From JABHCC01 sp034658635 (GTDB lineage: Bacteria > Bacteroidota > Bacteroidia > Bacteroidales > UBA12481): a DNA stretch of 25,622 nucleotides. Made by a program: the position numbers and the translations under genes. Below the pieces are notes generated by a model. It had not been told where the DNA came from. It made no database searches and saw nothing but the letters and a program-made list of their open reading frames with translations. Positions within the stretch are counted from its first letter, which is position 1; each line of letters begins with the position of its first letter. The stretch is from positions 1 to 25,622 of the forward strand of contig JAYEFL010000365.1 in assembly GCA_034658635.1 (NCBI GenBank). The letters are read 5' to 3'. Below, one piece after another: positions 12,914 through 21,683 of the stretch.

Positions 12914-14155
12914 ATGAGACGAATACCCACATTATTACTCATCCCGATTCTGGTAGCCCCGTTTTTGTTTGGTATAGGTGCATGTACAAGCACGGAGTAT
13001 TTTGTAAATAAAACAAGGGTTGAGAAATTAGTTCCTGGAAGCCCACCCAGTATGTCTGGGTTTGATTATGCACTTCCTCGAACAGTACTCGATGTAGAGC
13101 TTATAGCTGAGAAAACTATTACAAAACCCGGCCCGTTCGCAGAGTATGCCGAAAGATATCTTGGAGTTTCTGAGGTTCCCACCCGTGAGAAAACCGAATG
13201 GATTATAAAGGATATTAGTCTTAAGTCTCATGCAGAGCGCGATCCTGATCAGATATATCGAGTTGAAACTGAGGGTATTTCCAAAGCAGGAATGATTCAG
13301 CTTGATGAAAGAGGCATTATTGTTGGAGTTAATGTGCCTCTCGGTTCTCACAAATCTTATTTACCTGCTGTTTACCAGCAAAATGTAAATCATGAGATCT
13401 TTCTTCCTGAATACCCGGATCTGACCATTAGGAAAAACACAGAGCCGATGATGGATACAATATACAGGGTAGTCCGCACAGATACTTCCTTTACAAGGTT
13501 GCCACTGCTGAAATCACAGGTTAGTCAGAAAACACTGATGAATCAGGCCGAGGAGGCTGCTAATCTGATAATGAAGCTCAGGAAAAGAAGATTTTTTCTT
13601 CTTGCCGGGGAATATGCCTACAGGCCAGAGGTACAGACTCCAATGCCTGAAGGAGCAGCTCTGGAGGTTATTGTGCGCGAGCTTGCACAATTGGAATATG
13701 ATTATGTTTCATTATTTATAGGACGAACAATAACTGAAAATATGTATTTCAGTTTTAGTTATACACCTGAAGGTAAGGGGCAAACAGAAGCTGATGATCT
13801 CTTCGTTTTTTCAAGGTTCAGAGGTGTATTACCAGCTGGCAATTCAAATGGCGACCCGGTACGAATTCAGCTATCGAAAGTTTCCGATATTGATGGGATG
13901 TATTCAAATACTGAATTTGTTGTTGAAGATGATAAAACTAAAATTGAAAAAGGTCTGGCCTACAGGGTTCCCGGACAAGCAAATGTCAGCCTTAGGCTTA
14001 ATAATGAAGATTTGATTAAAATGCCCTTGCTAATTGCTCAATATGGCGTAATTCAATATCTGCCATCAAAGCTGTTTGAACAGGAAAATGTTGGGGTTGA
14101 ATACCATCCACAAACAGGTCTTGTTAAGCATATTTTTAACACCACAGGATTGTAG
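12914..14155 (+). CDS. DUF4831 family lipoprotein
   Basis: A predicted lipoprotein of 413 residues: MRRIPTLLLIPILVAPFLFG is followed by the lipobox IGAC with Cys24. The sequence resembles DUF4831, a Bacteroidota family without known function, with its typical beginning (YFVNKTRVEKLVPG..., GFDYALPRTVLDVEL, YAERYLG) and predicted mostly beta structure (YYDYVSLFIGRTITENMYF-like segments, GLAYRVPGQANVSL, QYGVIQYLPS). An ATG at 12905 is in frame and overlaps the nnr stop by 7 nt; I prefer 12914 because it begins directly with the Arg-Arg signal peptide, but either start is possible. Position suggests translation coupled to nnr. No enzyme motif is visible. An envelope structural or chaperone-like role would be a guess. 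Confidence 0.85.
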   Translation: MRRIPTLLLIPILVAPFLFGIGACTSTEYFVNKTRVEKLVPGSPPSMSGFDYALPRTVLDVELIAEKTITKPGPFAEYAERYLGVSEVPTREKTEWIIKDISLKSHAERDPDQIYRVETEGISKAGMIQLDERGIIVGVNVPLGSHKSYLPAVYQQNVNHEIFLPEYPDLTIRKNTEPMMDTIYRVVRTDTSFTRLPLLKSQVSQKTLMNQAEEAANLIMKLRKRRFFLLAGEYAYRPEVQTPMPEGAALEVIVRELAQLEYDYVSLFIGRTITENMYFSFSYTPEGKGQTEADDLFVFSRFRGVLPAGNSNGDPVRIQLSKVSDIDGMYSNTEFVVEDDKTKIEKGLAYRVPGQANVSLRLNNEDLIKMPLLIAQYGVIQYLPSKLFEQENVGVEYHPQTGLVKHIFNTTGL

Positions 14156-14198
14156 TAGATTTTCTTACATTTACGACTCAAATAAAAACTTCAATTGA

Positions 14199-15776
14199 AT
14201 GGAAAATATTAAAAAGACTATGCGTGATCGTCCAGGATACCGGTGGATGATGTTGTTTCTGATCAGTGGGCTAATGTTTGCAACTTATTGGTTCCAGGAT
14301 TTTTATGGGGGACTGAAGGGGATGATGGAAACCACAATGGGCTTCACTAGCGAAGAATTTGGAAGATTGATAGGTCTTACAACCATAGCCAATATGTTTG
14401 GGATGATCATTGTTGGGGGTATAGTTCTCGACAAATTTGGTATCCGTATTGCTGGCCTTATTTTCGGTAGTTTGGCTGTTTTGGGAGCTGCGATCTCTGC
14501 TTTGGCTACAGCTGGTTTCTTTGGAGATGATCATTCAACAATGTTGACATGGATGATAATTGGTCGGATTATGTTTGGTTCTGGGCTCGAGATTGTGTGC
14601 GTTGTGGTTACCCGAACTGTGGTGAAATGGTTTAAGGGGTATGAATTGGCTCTGGCCATGGCTATTAGTGTTGGCTTTGGACGACTCGGTTCAGCAACAG
14701 GTATTGCCCTTAGTCCGGATATTGCCGGCAATTCTGTTCCTGCAGCTGTTGCTTTTGCTGCAACACTGATTGGGATTGGCCTGATAATGTTTGTGATTTA
14801 TCTGGTTTTTGATATACGCCTGGATCGTCAAGAAGCTAAACTTAATAAAGGCAAAACTGAAGAAGGTGCTGATGAGGATTTCAAGTTTTCTGATCTCAAG
14901 AAGCTTGTAACCAATCCTTCCTTTATGTATATAGCCTTACTTTGTGTTGCTTTCTATGCAGCTGTATTCCCATTTATTCAATATGCTGCCGATATGCTGG
15001 TTAACAAATTCGGGTTTACTTATGATTTGCCTGCAGAGGGTAATATCATATTATTTGGTAGTGCAGCAATGGGAAATGCTGCTGTTTTTCTGGCTTTTTT
15101 TATTTTTGGAATTGGCTTTTCTGTTATTCCAAACCAAATGAAAAAATTGGGAGGGAAGCTATTAGCCTTGGGAGTAATCCTGACGCTGTTTATTGTATTT
15201 ATTACCTCCTTATCAGATTATCTTAATATATGGTTGAAAAACGGACCCAAGACAGCTTCATTAATACCGTTAGGAACAATTCTGTTCACGCCTATTTTTG
15301 GATTATATGTTGATAAAAAGGGGAAGGCGGCTTCCCTGATGATATTGGGTTCAATGCTTTTGATCTTGGCACACTTGTCTCTCTCAATCTTTAATAGTGT
15401 ATTTTTAGCCTATACTGGATTGTTGTTACTTGGGATTGCCTTTTCATTAGTTCCTGCTGCCATGTGGCCATCAGTTGCTAAAATAGTGCCTGAGAATAGG
15501 TTGGGAACAGCTTACGCTTCTATGTTTACTGTTCAGAACTGGGGACTCGGTCTTTTCTTTTGGGGAATCGGTGCCTTGCTCGATTTAGTCAATAAGGGCA
15601 AACTAGATGCCATTAGAGCCGGAGATGCTAGTTATGATTATACTATACCAATTCTTATATTAGTTGGTTGTGGTGTAATATCTATCTTCTTGTCTTTCAA
15701 ACTGAAACAAGCTGACCGCAAACAGGGTTATGGCTTAGAATTACCATCAGGAGTAAAAGCTGAGGCACAATCTTAA
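14199..15776 (+). CDS. MFS transporter, MFSD1-like (probable dipeptide transporter)
   Basis: A 525-residue major facilitator protein with about 12 hydrophobic segments. Residues 10-60 (DRPGYRWMMLFLISGLMFAT, WFQDFYGGL), the loop GGIVLDKFGIRIAGL after segment 2, the second-half loop FGLYVDKKGKAASLM and the region AAMWPSVAKIVPENRLGTAY followed by FTVQNWGLGLFFWGIGALLD resemble the MFSD1 branch of the family. Human MFSD1 is a lysosomal dipeptide transporter, and the WP...P...LGTAY...QN block is shared. The gene ends 11 nt before a PepD-type dipeptidase, which fits import of dipeptides followed by cleavage. The substrate is inferred from resemblance and neighbour, not shown. A predicted cytoplasmic loop at ~210-235 (KLNKGKTEEGADEDF) is charged. 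TACATTTA at about 14168 could be a weak -7 box. Confidence 0.85.
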   Translation: MENIKKTMRDRPGYRWMMLFLISGLMFATYWFQDFYGGLKGMMETTMGFTSEEFGRLIGLTTIANMFGMIIVGGIVLDKFGIRIAGLIFGSLAVLGAAISALATAGFFGDDHSTMLTWMIIGRIMFGSGLEIVCVVVTRTVVKWFKGYELALAMAISVGFGRLGSATGIALSPDIAGNSVPAAVAFAATLIGIGLIMFVIYLVFDIRLDRQEAKLNKGKTEEGADEDFKFSDLKKLVTNPSFMYIALLCVAFYAAVFPFIQYAADMLVNKFGFTYDLPAEGNIILFGSAAMGNAAVFLAFFIFGIGFSVIPNQMKKLGGKLLALGVILTLFIVFITSLSDYLNIWLKNGPKTASLIPLGTILFTPIFGLYVDKKGKAASLMILGSMLLILAHLSLSIFNSVFLAYTGLLLLGIAFSLVPAAMWPSVAKIVPENRLGTAYASMFTVQNWGLGLFFWGIGALLDLVNKGKLDAIRAGDASYDYTIPILILVGCGVISIFLSFKLKQADRKQGYGLELPSGVKAEAQS

Positions 15777-15787
15777 TAAATAATATT

Positions 15788-17248
15788 ATGAGTAAAGATA
15801 TTTTAAACCTGGATCCAAAACCCCTGTGGAAACATTTCTACAGCCTGACTCAAATACCACGTCCTTCAAAAAAGGAGGCAGCGGTGATTAAATTTGTTAA
15901 AGAATTTGGTGAATCACTGGGGCTTGAGACTATTGTTGACGAAGTTGATAATGTCATTATCAAAAAACCAGCTACTCCAGGTATGGAGAATCGGAAAGGG
16001 ATCATTTTGCAAGGACACCTTGACATGGTGCCTCAGGCAAATTCAGGTTCAAATTTTGATTTCGAAAAGGATCCTATTGATGCCTATGTAGATGGAGATT
16101 GGGTAACAGCTAATGGTACAACATTAGGAGCTGATAATGGAATGGGAGTTGCTGCAGCTATGGCTGTGCTGGAATCAAAAGATCTGGTTCATGGTCCGGT
16201 TGAAGCATTGTTTACCATTGATGAGGAAACCGGAATGACAGGAGCATTCGGATTGAAATCCGGCTTACTTGATGGCGATATTCTGCTAAACATGGATTCT
16301 GAAGACGAGGGTGAACTCTATGTGGGATGTGCAGGCGGAACCAATGCCAATATCCGTTTTGAATATACTGAAGAGGCTGCTCCGACTGGTTTTTCTGCAT
16401 TTAGATTATCAGTTTCCGGATTAAAAGGTGGCCATTCAGGAATCGATATTCCATTGGAAAGAGGAAATTCAAATATACTATTGTTCAGATTCCTCTATGA
16501 AGCTTCACAAAAGCGAAGTGTTCTGATTTCATCTATCAGTGGTGGAAGTTTGAGAAATGCTATTCCAAGAGAATCATTTGCAATTATTATGCTGGCGAAT
16601 GATGAAGTAAGCAGAATGAAAGAAGAGCTTGCAAACTACGAGAAAGATGTGCAGTCTGAATTGTCCTCTGCTGATCCTGGTGTTCAATTGACATTGGAAG
16701 AAGTTGATCAGCCATCGGGAGTTATGGATGGCAACACTACCAGCAAACTAATAAAAGCCATTTATGCTTGTCCAAATGGGGTAGTCAGGATGAGTATGGA
16801 TATGGAAGGCCTTGTTGAGACTTCCACTAATCTGGCGATAGTTAAAACAAATAATTCAGGAGTTGACATTCAGTGTTTGCTCAGGAGTTCTGTAGATTCA
16901 GCGCGGGAAGATCTTAAAAATAAATTTGTCTGTGTTTTTGAATTAGCGGGAGCAAAGATTGGATTTGACGGAGAGTACCCGGGATGGAAGCCCAATATGG
17001 ATTCACCAATCTTAAAAGCAAGTCAAAAAGTTTATCAGGATATGTATGGGACGATTCCTGAAATCAGAGCTATCCATGCAGGATTAGAGTGTGGCCTCTT
17101 AGGAGGTGTATATCCGAATTGGGATATGCTGTCATTTGGTCCTACTATTCGTTTCCCACATTCTCCTGATGAGAAAGTTAATATTGAAACCGTTGTGAAG
17201 TTCTGGGATTTCCTTGTTGAAATTCTGAAAAATGCACCAAAAAAATAG
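15788..17248 (+). CDS. pepD: PepD-type aminoacyl-histidine dipeptidase (M20C)
   Basis: 486 residues, usual for the family. A cytoplasmic di-zinc metallopeptidase that splits dipeptides, classically Xaa-His, with wide specificity. The metal and catalytic residues are in place: His77 and Asp79 in GHLDMV, bridging Asp116 in GADNGMG, Glu146/Glu147 in DEETGM, Asp170 in MDSEDEG, and the late His in FPHSPDEKV. Residues ~195-400 form the M20 dimerisation or lid domain (GLKGGHSGIDI, GNSNILLFR, SGGSLRNAIPRE). The 11-nt spacing to the MFSD1-like transporter gene indicates cotranscription. It ends convergently with purA, with 37 nt between the stop codons that include a 7-nt repeat. No terminator hairpin is visible there. 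Confidence 0.94.
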   Translation: MSKDILNLDPKPLWKHFYSLTQIPRPSKKEAAVIKFVKEFGESLGLETIVDEVDNVIIKKPATPGMENRKGIILQGHLDMVPQANSGSNFDFEKDPIDAYVDGDWVTANGTTLGADNGMGVAAAMAVLESKDLVHGPVEALFTIDEETGMTGAFGLKSGLLDGDILLNMDSEDEGELYVGCAGGTNANIRFEYTEEAAPTGFSAFRLSVSGLKGGHSGIDIPLERGNSNILLFRFLYEASQKRSVLISSISGGSLRNAIPRESFAIIMLANDEVSRMKEELANYEKDVQSELSSADPGVQLTLEEVDQPSGVMDGNTTSKLIKAIYACPNGVVRMSMDMEGLVETSTNLAIVKTNNSGVDIQCLLRSSVDSAREDLKNKFVCVFELAGAKIGFDGEYPGWKPNMDSPILKASQKVYQDMYGTIPEIRAIHAGLECGLLGGVYPNWDMLSFGPTIRFPHSPDEKVNIETVVKFWDFLVEILKNAPKK

Positions 17249-17261
17249 AAGATTATATCCC

Positions 17262-17289
17262 TTATTGCCTTTTGCCCTTTGCCTTCTAC
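17262..17289. repeat. Heptamer tandem repeat at the pepD/purA convergent junction
   Basis: Units in steps of seven: TTATTGC, CTTTTGC, CCTTTGC, CTTCTAC. The array starts 13 nt after the pepD stop and continues over the purA stop codon (17286-17288). The sequence is unrelated to the ACGA/CGTCATT units elsewhere in the window, but the period and the position at gene ends are the same. Confidence 0.6.
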
Positions 17290-18548
17290 ATGTGTATGGT
17301 TGCCTCGCGGTCAGGTCCAACTGAAACAATGGATATTGGAACTCCAATAGATTTTTCTATAAACCTGATATAGGATGAAAGCTCTCTGGGTAGTTGTGCT
17401 TTTGATTTGAGATTTGAAATGTCTACTTTCCAGCCAGGTAGCTCTGTGTAAACAGGTTGACATGAGTCAATGGAGTCAAAAGGGAAGAGATCAGTTAATT
17501 CTCCGTTTACCACATAGGAGGTTGCTACTTTGATAGATTCAATATCGGTAAACACATCTGCTTTTGTCATTATGAGTCTGCTTACTCCATTGAGCATCAC
17601 GGTATATTTAAGCGCCACCAGATCCAACCATCCACATCTTCTTGGTCTGCCTGTTGTTGAACCATATTCATGTCCCTGATCACGTAGTTGCTGACCAATA
17701 GCATCGTCAAGCTCAGTTGGGAAAGGACCACTGCCAACCCGGGTACAATAAGCTTTGAAAATACCATAAACTTCACCAATTCTTCCAGGAGCAACTCCAA
17801 GACCTGTGCAGGCCCCGGCACATATGGTGGTAGAGGAGGTAACATACGGATATGATCCAAAATCAATATCCAGCAGAGTTCCTTGTGCTCCCTCAGCCAG
17901 AATTTTGTCTCCTTTATCCAGAGCATGGTTAACAAAGTGCTCTCCATCAATTAGTTGAAACCGCTTAATTAACTCAATGCCTTCAAACCATAACTTTTCC
18001 ACTTCTTCCATGTTCAACTCAACCTGAATTCCTTCAAGGCTGGCCAGATGGATGTTACGCAGTATTTCATATTTGTCTTTGAAATTTTCTGCCTCAATGT
18101 CACCCACGCGCAATCCCTGTCGGGCAACTTTGTCTGTATAAGCAGGGCCTATACCTCTGAGGGTCGATCCTATTTTGAGATTTCCTTTAGCTTTTTCCTG
18201 AGCAGCATCCAAAACACGATGCGTTGGAACAATTAAATGAACCTTTCGGCTAATTACCAGGTTATTATAAACATCAACGCCGGCTTTAATCAGTTTGTGA
18301 ACTTCTTGTGTAAAGACCACAGGGTCAAGAACTACCCCGTTGCCAATAATATTGGTAGTATTCTTATTAAATATTCCACTGGGAATCAGGTGTAGAATGT
18401 GCTTCTGTTCATTAAATTCCAGTGTGTGTCCGGCATTTGGTCCTCCCTGAAATCTTGCTACATGTGAATAATCCGGGGTTAGTACATCCACAATTTTGCC
18501 TTTGCCTTCATCACCCCACTGAAGGCCCAATAAAACATCCATTTTCAT
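17286..18548 (-). CDS. purA: Adenylosuccinate synthase
   Basis: 420 residues, full length. Catalyses IMP + aspartate + GTP to adenylosuccinate, the first committed step to AMP, in the cytoplasm. The GTP-binding loop GLQWGDEGKGKIVDVL is at 8-23, the IMP/phosphate region GGPNAGHT follows, then STLRGIGPAYTDKVARQGLR, GAQGTLLDIDFGSYPYVTSS and the guanine-related GSTTGRPRRCGWLDL. The start MKMDVLL agrees with relatives; the second Met is two residues later. It is the last gene of the minus-strand cluster relA/spoT - fur - small protein - purA, but has its own probable -7 box at 18598-18605. In other bacteria PurA is inhibited by (p)ppGpp, which gives the cluster a functional link. Confidence 0.97.
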   Translation of the reverse strand: MKMDVLLGLQWGDEGKGKIVDVLTPDYSHVARFQGGPNAGHTLEFNEQKHILHLIPSGIFNKNTTNIIGNGVVLDPVVFTQEVHKLIKAGVDVYNNLVISRKVHLIVPTHRVLDAAQEKAKGNLKIGSTLRGIGPAYTDKVARQGLRVGDIEAENFKDKYEILRNIHLASLEGIQVELNMEEVEKLWFEGIELIKRFQLIDGEHFVNHALDKGDKILAEGAQGTLLDIDFGSYPYVTSSTTICAGACTGLGVAPGRIGEVYGIFKAYCTRVGSGPFPTELDDAIGQQLRDQGHEYGSTTGRPRRCGWLDLVALKYTVMLNGVSRLIMTKADVFTDIESIKVATSYVVNGELTDLFPFDSIDSCQPVYTELPGWKVDISNLKSKAQLPRELSSYIRFIEKSIGVPISIVSVGPDREATIHM

Positions 18549-18597
18549 TTTGGAGGAATTTTTTAGATAGATATCACTCAGTTGATAATACCGTACG

Positions 18598-18605
18598 CAA
18601 AAATA
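18598..18605 (-). promoter_or_regulatory. -7 promoter element of purA
   Basis: On the minus strand TATTTTTG is an exact TAnnTTTG match about 50 nt before the purA start, in a 97-nt gap. The -33 position reads TCTT, a weak match. It suggests purA can be transcribed apart from the upstream cluster. Confidence 0.5.
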
Positions 18606-18645
18606 GGAAATTTCCGGGATAGTTTAAGAAAGAAAAAACTAGAAA

Positions 18646-18882
18646 CTAAAGGATAATCTCTTTGAAGTTATTATTTGCATAAACTGAGTCAATTTCTTTC
18701 GTATGCTTTTCCAAATCCGATTCGACAAGGATCTTAACTTTATAATCAGATTCAGATATTTTTATCAATTTAACTTTAGCAATTTTATAATTCAATCCTG
18801 TAAGCATATCCCTGACATACTCATTCTTAAGAGATTTGAATTTATTAAAGTGTAATATTGCCCTTTCCTGATTCATATACAA
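18646..18882 (-). CDS. Small conserved-looking hypothetical protein, 78 aa
   Basis: A 78-residue frame (MYMNQERAILHFNKFKSLKN…) starting 11 nt after the fur stop codon. Codon use and amino-acid make-up look like a real soluble protein: a charged amphipathic beginning (~3-30), then alternating hydrophobic and charged residues (KIAKVKLIKISESDYKVKIL) that suggest two or three beta strands, and a short end NNFKEIIL. No signal peptide, membrane segment, cysteine or known motif is seen. The tight spacing and the absence of a longer competing frame on either strand support a gene cotranscribed with fur. I do not recognise the family. A start at Met3 is also possible. Confidence 0.6.
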   Translation of the reverse strand: MYMNQERAILHFNKFKSLKNEYVRDMLTGLNYKIAKVKLIKISESDYKVKILVESDLEKHTKEIDSVYANNNFKEIIL

Positions 18883-18893
18883 TTGAAAAAAGA

Positions 18894-19343
18894 CTATTTA
18901 TTCTGACACTCTGCGCAAGTGCCATAAAAATACAAAGAATGGTGAGAAATCTCAAACTTCATTATTTCACCAGCTGTATTGGATATTTCAAGCATCCTTG
19001 GATCGCAAAACTCAAAGACCTTTCCACATTCTGTACAAATCATGTGGTCGTGCTGCTTACAGGCATATGCCTTCTCGAATTGAGCAATGTTTTTGCCAAA
19101 CTGGTGTTTAACTACCAGTCCGCAATCCAGTAATAGCTCAATAGTATTGTACAGAGTTGCCCTGCTAACCCTGTAATCGTTATTTTTCATATAAATGTAC
19201 AGGGTCTCAATATCAAAATGACCTTCTCTTGTGTAAATTTCCTCCAATATGGCAAATCGCTCCGGAGTCTTTCTATGCCCCTTACGTTCAATGTAATCGG
19301 TGAATATTTGCTTAACGGTGGACTTTATATCCTGACAATCCAT
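18894..19343 (-). CDS. fur: Fur-family metal- or peroxide-responsive repressor
   Basis: 149 residues, with a winged-helix DNA-binding domain (1-~85: GHRKTPERFAILEEIYTREG, FDIETLYIYMK, VSRATLYNTIELLLDCGLV) and a metal-binding dimerisation domain. The structural zinc site is complete: Cys103/Cys106 (CTEC) and Cys143/Cys146 (CAEC). The regulatory-site region reads KQHDHMICTECGKVFEF and ISHHSLYFYGTC. Fur, PerR and Zur cannot be separated safely by eye: the HDHMIC segment is shared, and the PerR marker residues are not decisive here. It lies between relA/spoT and the small gene, all on the minus strand with gaps of 48 and 11 nt. I found no clear Fur box upstream; an imperfect TACT-AA-AGTA inverted repeat lies at about 19371-19380. 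Confidence 0.9.
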   Translation of the reverse strand: MDCQDIKSTVKQIFTDYIERKGHRKTPERFAILEEIYTREGHFDIETLYIYMKNNDYRVSRATLYNTIELLLDCGLVVKHQFGKNIAQFEKAYACKQHDHMICTECGKVFEFCDPRMLEISNTAGEIMKFEISHHSLYFYGTCAECQNK

Positions 19344-19391
19344 TGTTAAATAGACTAATTAAAAATAGAGTACTAAAGTAGTATTTTTTTA

Positions 19392-21608
19392 TTAGGTTTT
19401 TTCAACGCGATTTACTGATTCAACACCTTTGAGTTTACTTATACTCAGAATAAGGTTTGCAAGGTCATCAGTATTATGGACATACAAATCCAGTTCTGCT
19501 TCAAAGATTCCATCTCGGGATTCAATATGCATGGATCTAATGTTAACATCAAATTGTTTGGAAATGGCACTGGTGAGATCATTTGCAAGTCCAATTCGGT
19601 CAATCCCATCGGCTTTTATCTGCGCCAGATGCGCCATCACTTTGTGGGCAGTCCACTTAGCCTGAATAATATTTTCGGCCTGACTACTAATTAGCTTCAG
19701 AGCTATCGGGCAATTTGATTTATGGATAATTATATCTTCTGAAGTATCAGGATTTGTATAACCTATAACATCATCCCCTGGTATAGGAGCACAACACTTG
19801 GCCAGTCTGTAATCGGGATCCTCCTGATCTTCTCTTAGAATGAAGGCGTCATCAGCAGAATTATCAGGCGTCTCAGCAGAGCCATCGCTCCGGCGACTGA
19901 ATAATTCTAGTCCCCAAAACTTCACCTGCTTATTTTTAGATCGTTTTTTAAGTATTTTTTTAATATTCTCAAGAGAAACAACTTCTCTGCCTAACTTAAG
20001 ATAGAGTTCTTCTTTGCTTTGTATGTCAAATGCTTCAAACAGCTTTCTGAAAACACTCGAGTTAGGACGGTAGTTAATCTCCTTCAACTTATCTTCCAGG
20101 TCTTTTTGTCCTTTCGCAATAAAATTTCTTCGTTGGTCTTTGAAGGCTGACTTAATTGCTGACTTTGCCCTGGCAGTTCTGACAATTTCCAGCCAGCCAT
20201 ATTGTGGCGTTTGAATATCCGAAGTTAAAATCTCAACCTGATCACCAGCTACAAGGTTATAACTCAAAGGAACCAGTTTATGATTTACTTTGGCACCAAT
20301 AGCCTTATGGCCAACCTGGGTATGAATTTCATATGCAAAATCCAAAGCTGTGGCACCATTTGGTAATGATACTTCCCGTCCTTTCGGACTAAAGGTGATT
20401 ATTTCTGATTCAAAAAGGTTGAGTTTAAAATCTTCAAGAAACTCAATGTCAGATAATTCCTTAGATTGTAGCAGGTCTGATATTTTTTTGATCCACTTGT
20501 CAAGTTCACTTTCAGCAGATTCTCCGGTTTTATATTCCCAATGGGCTGCAAAACCTCTTTCGGCAATTTTATCCATCCTTTCAGATCGTATCTGTACCTC
20601 AACCCACTTTCCATGAGGCCCCATTACGGTCATGTGCAAAGCCTCATATCCATTGGCTTTTGGATTGCTAACCCAGTCTCGTATCCGGTCTGGTTTTACC
20701 TTATACAAATCAGTTACCAGGGAGTAGATATACCAACATTGGGTTTTTTCCGCAATTCCGGGTTTTGGTTTAAAGATGATGCGTACTGCCAGGATATCAT
20801 ATACCTGTTCAAAGAGAATGTTTTTTGTCTTCATTTTATGCCAAACCGAATAAATTGCTTTCGGTCTGCCAAAAATATCATAAGAGATTTTTTGTTCGTC
20901 GAGCTTCAAAGAGATCGGCTCAATGAATTTCTTCAAAAAGTGGCTTGATATCTTCTCTGTATGATTAATACGATTGTTCAAGTCTTGGTATACTTCAGGT
21001 TCCTGATACTTAAGACTAATGTTTTCCAGTTCAGTTTTAATTGCATACAGGCCTAAACGGTGAGCCAAAGGGGCATACAGGTAAAGGGTTTCTCCAGATA
21101 TTTTGATTTGCTTTTTTCGAGGTAATGCCCCAAGAGTTCGCATATTGTGGAGTCTGTCAGCTAATTTGATGAGTATTACCCGAACATCTTCAGACAGGGT
21201 TACCAGAAGCTTTCTGAACGTGGATGATTGCAGACTGGAATTTGAGTCAAAAGCCCCTTTTATCTTTGTTAAACCATCAATGATTATTCGAATCTTTATG
21301 CCAAACTCCCTTTCGATATCATCAAGTGAATACTCAGTATCCTCAACCACATCGTGTAAAAGAGCCGAAATAATACTCTTTGTACCCAGCCTGATTTCTT
21401 CAGTAACAATTTTGGCAACAGCTATTGGATGCAGGATATAGGGTTCTCCACTCTTACGACGCTCGTTACCGTGAGCTTTTAGTGCAAAGTTGTATGCCTT
21501 CCAGATTAGTTCCTTGTTAGCTTTTGTCATACCGGGTGAAAGGCTGTCAACCAATTCCTGATATGCCTCCATTACTTTGCTTTTCTCCTCAACACTCAAT
21601 TCAAACAT
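19392..21608 (-). CDS. rel: Bifunctional (p)ppGpp synthetase/hydrolase
   Basis: 738 residues in the full RelA/SpoT domain order. The hydrolase HD domain (~25-180) keeps GNERRKSGEPYILHP and the metal-binding His85-Asp86 in ALLHDVVEDT, so it should be active. The synthetase domain (~235-350) keeps IFGRPKAIYSVWHKM, YDILAVRIIF, NPKANGYEALHMTV and VEVQIRSERMD. The charge-switch position just before NPKANGY reads RIRD (the basic RxKD-like form of bifunctional Rel enzymes), not the acidic ExDD form of RelA. TGS (~390-450: FSPKGREVSLPNGATALDFA), a CC/zinc-finger region (YRLAKCCAPIPGDDVIGY, HKSNCP) and a C-terminal ACT domain follow. This is probably the organism's main enzyme for both making and degrading (p)ppGpp on starved ribosomes. 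Confidence 0.95.
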   Translation of the reverse strand: MFELSVEEKSKVMEAYQELVDSLSPGMTKANKELIWKAYNFALKAHGNERRKSGEPYILHPIAVAKIVTEEIRLGTKSIISALLHDVVEDTEYSLDDIEREFGIKIRIIIDGLTKIKGAFDSNSSLQSSTFRKLLVTLSEDVRVILIKLADRLHNMRTLGALPRKKQIKISGETLYLYAPLAHRLGLYAIKTELENISLKYQEPEVYQDLNNRINHTEKISSHFLKKFIEPISLKLDEQKISYDIFGRPKAIYSVWHKMKTKNILFEQVYDILAVRIIFKPKPGIAEKTQCWYIYSLVTDLYKVKPDRIRDWVSNPKANGYEALHMTVMGPHGKWVEVQIRSERMDKIAERGFAAHWEYKTGESAESELDKWIKKISDLLQSKELSDIEFLEDFKLNLFESEIITFSPKGREVSLPNGATALDFAYEIHTQVGHKAIGAKVNHKLVPLSYNLVAGDQVEILTSDIQTPQYGWLEIVRTARAKSAIKSAFKDQRRNFIAKGQKDLEDKLKEINYRPNSSVFRKLFEAFDIQSKEELYLKLGREVVSLENIKKILKKRSKNKQVKFWGLELFSRRSDGSAETPDNSADDAFILREDQEDPDYRLAKCCAPIPGDDVIGYTNPDTSEDIIIHKSNCPIALKLISSQAENIIQAKWTAHKVMAHLAQIKADGIDRIGLANDLTSAISKQFDVNIRSMHIESRDGIFEAELDLYVHNTDDLANLILSISKLKGVESVNRVEKT

Positions 21609-21683
21609 CCAATTACATAATTATTCAATGTGAAAATAGCAATTCATCTGTGATGAAGAACTATTCTGCAAGCTTAAATTATT

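Noticed and set aside
19344..19391. Fur box or autoregulatory operator in front of fur
   Set aside because: Only a weak 4+4 inverted repeat (TACT-AA-AGTA) in AT-rich sequence; not distinguishable from chance.
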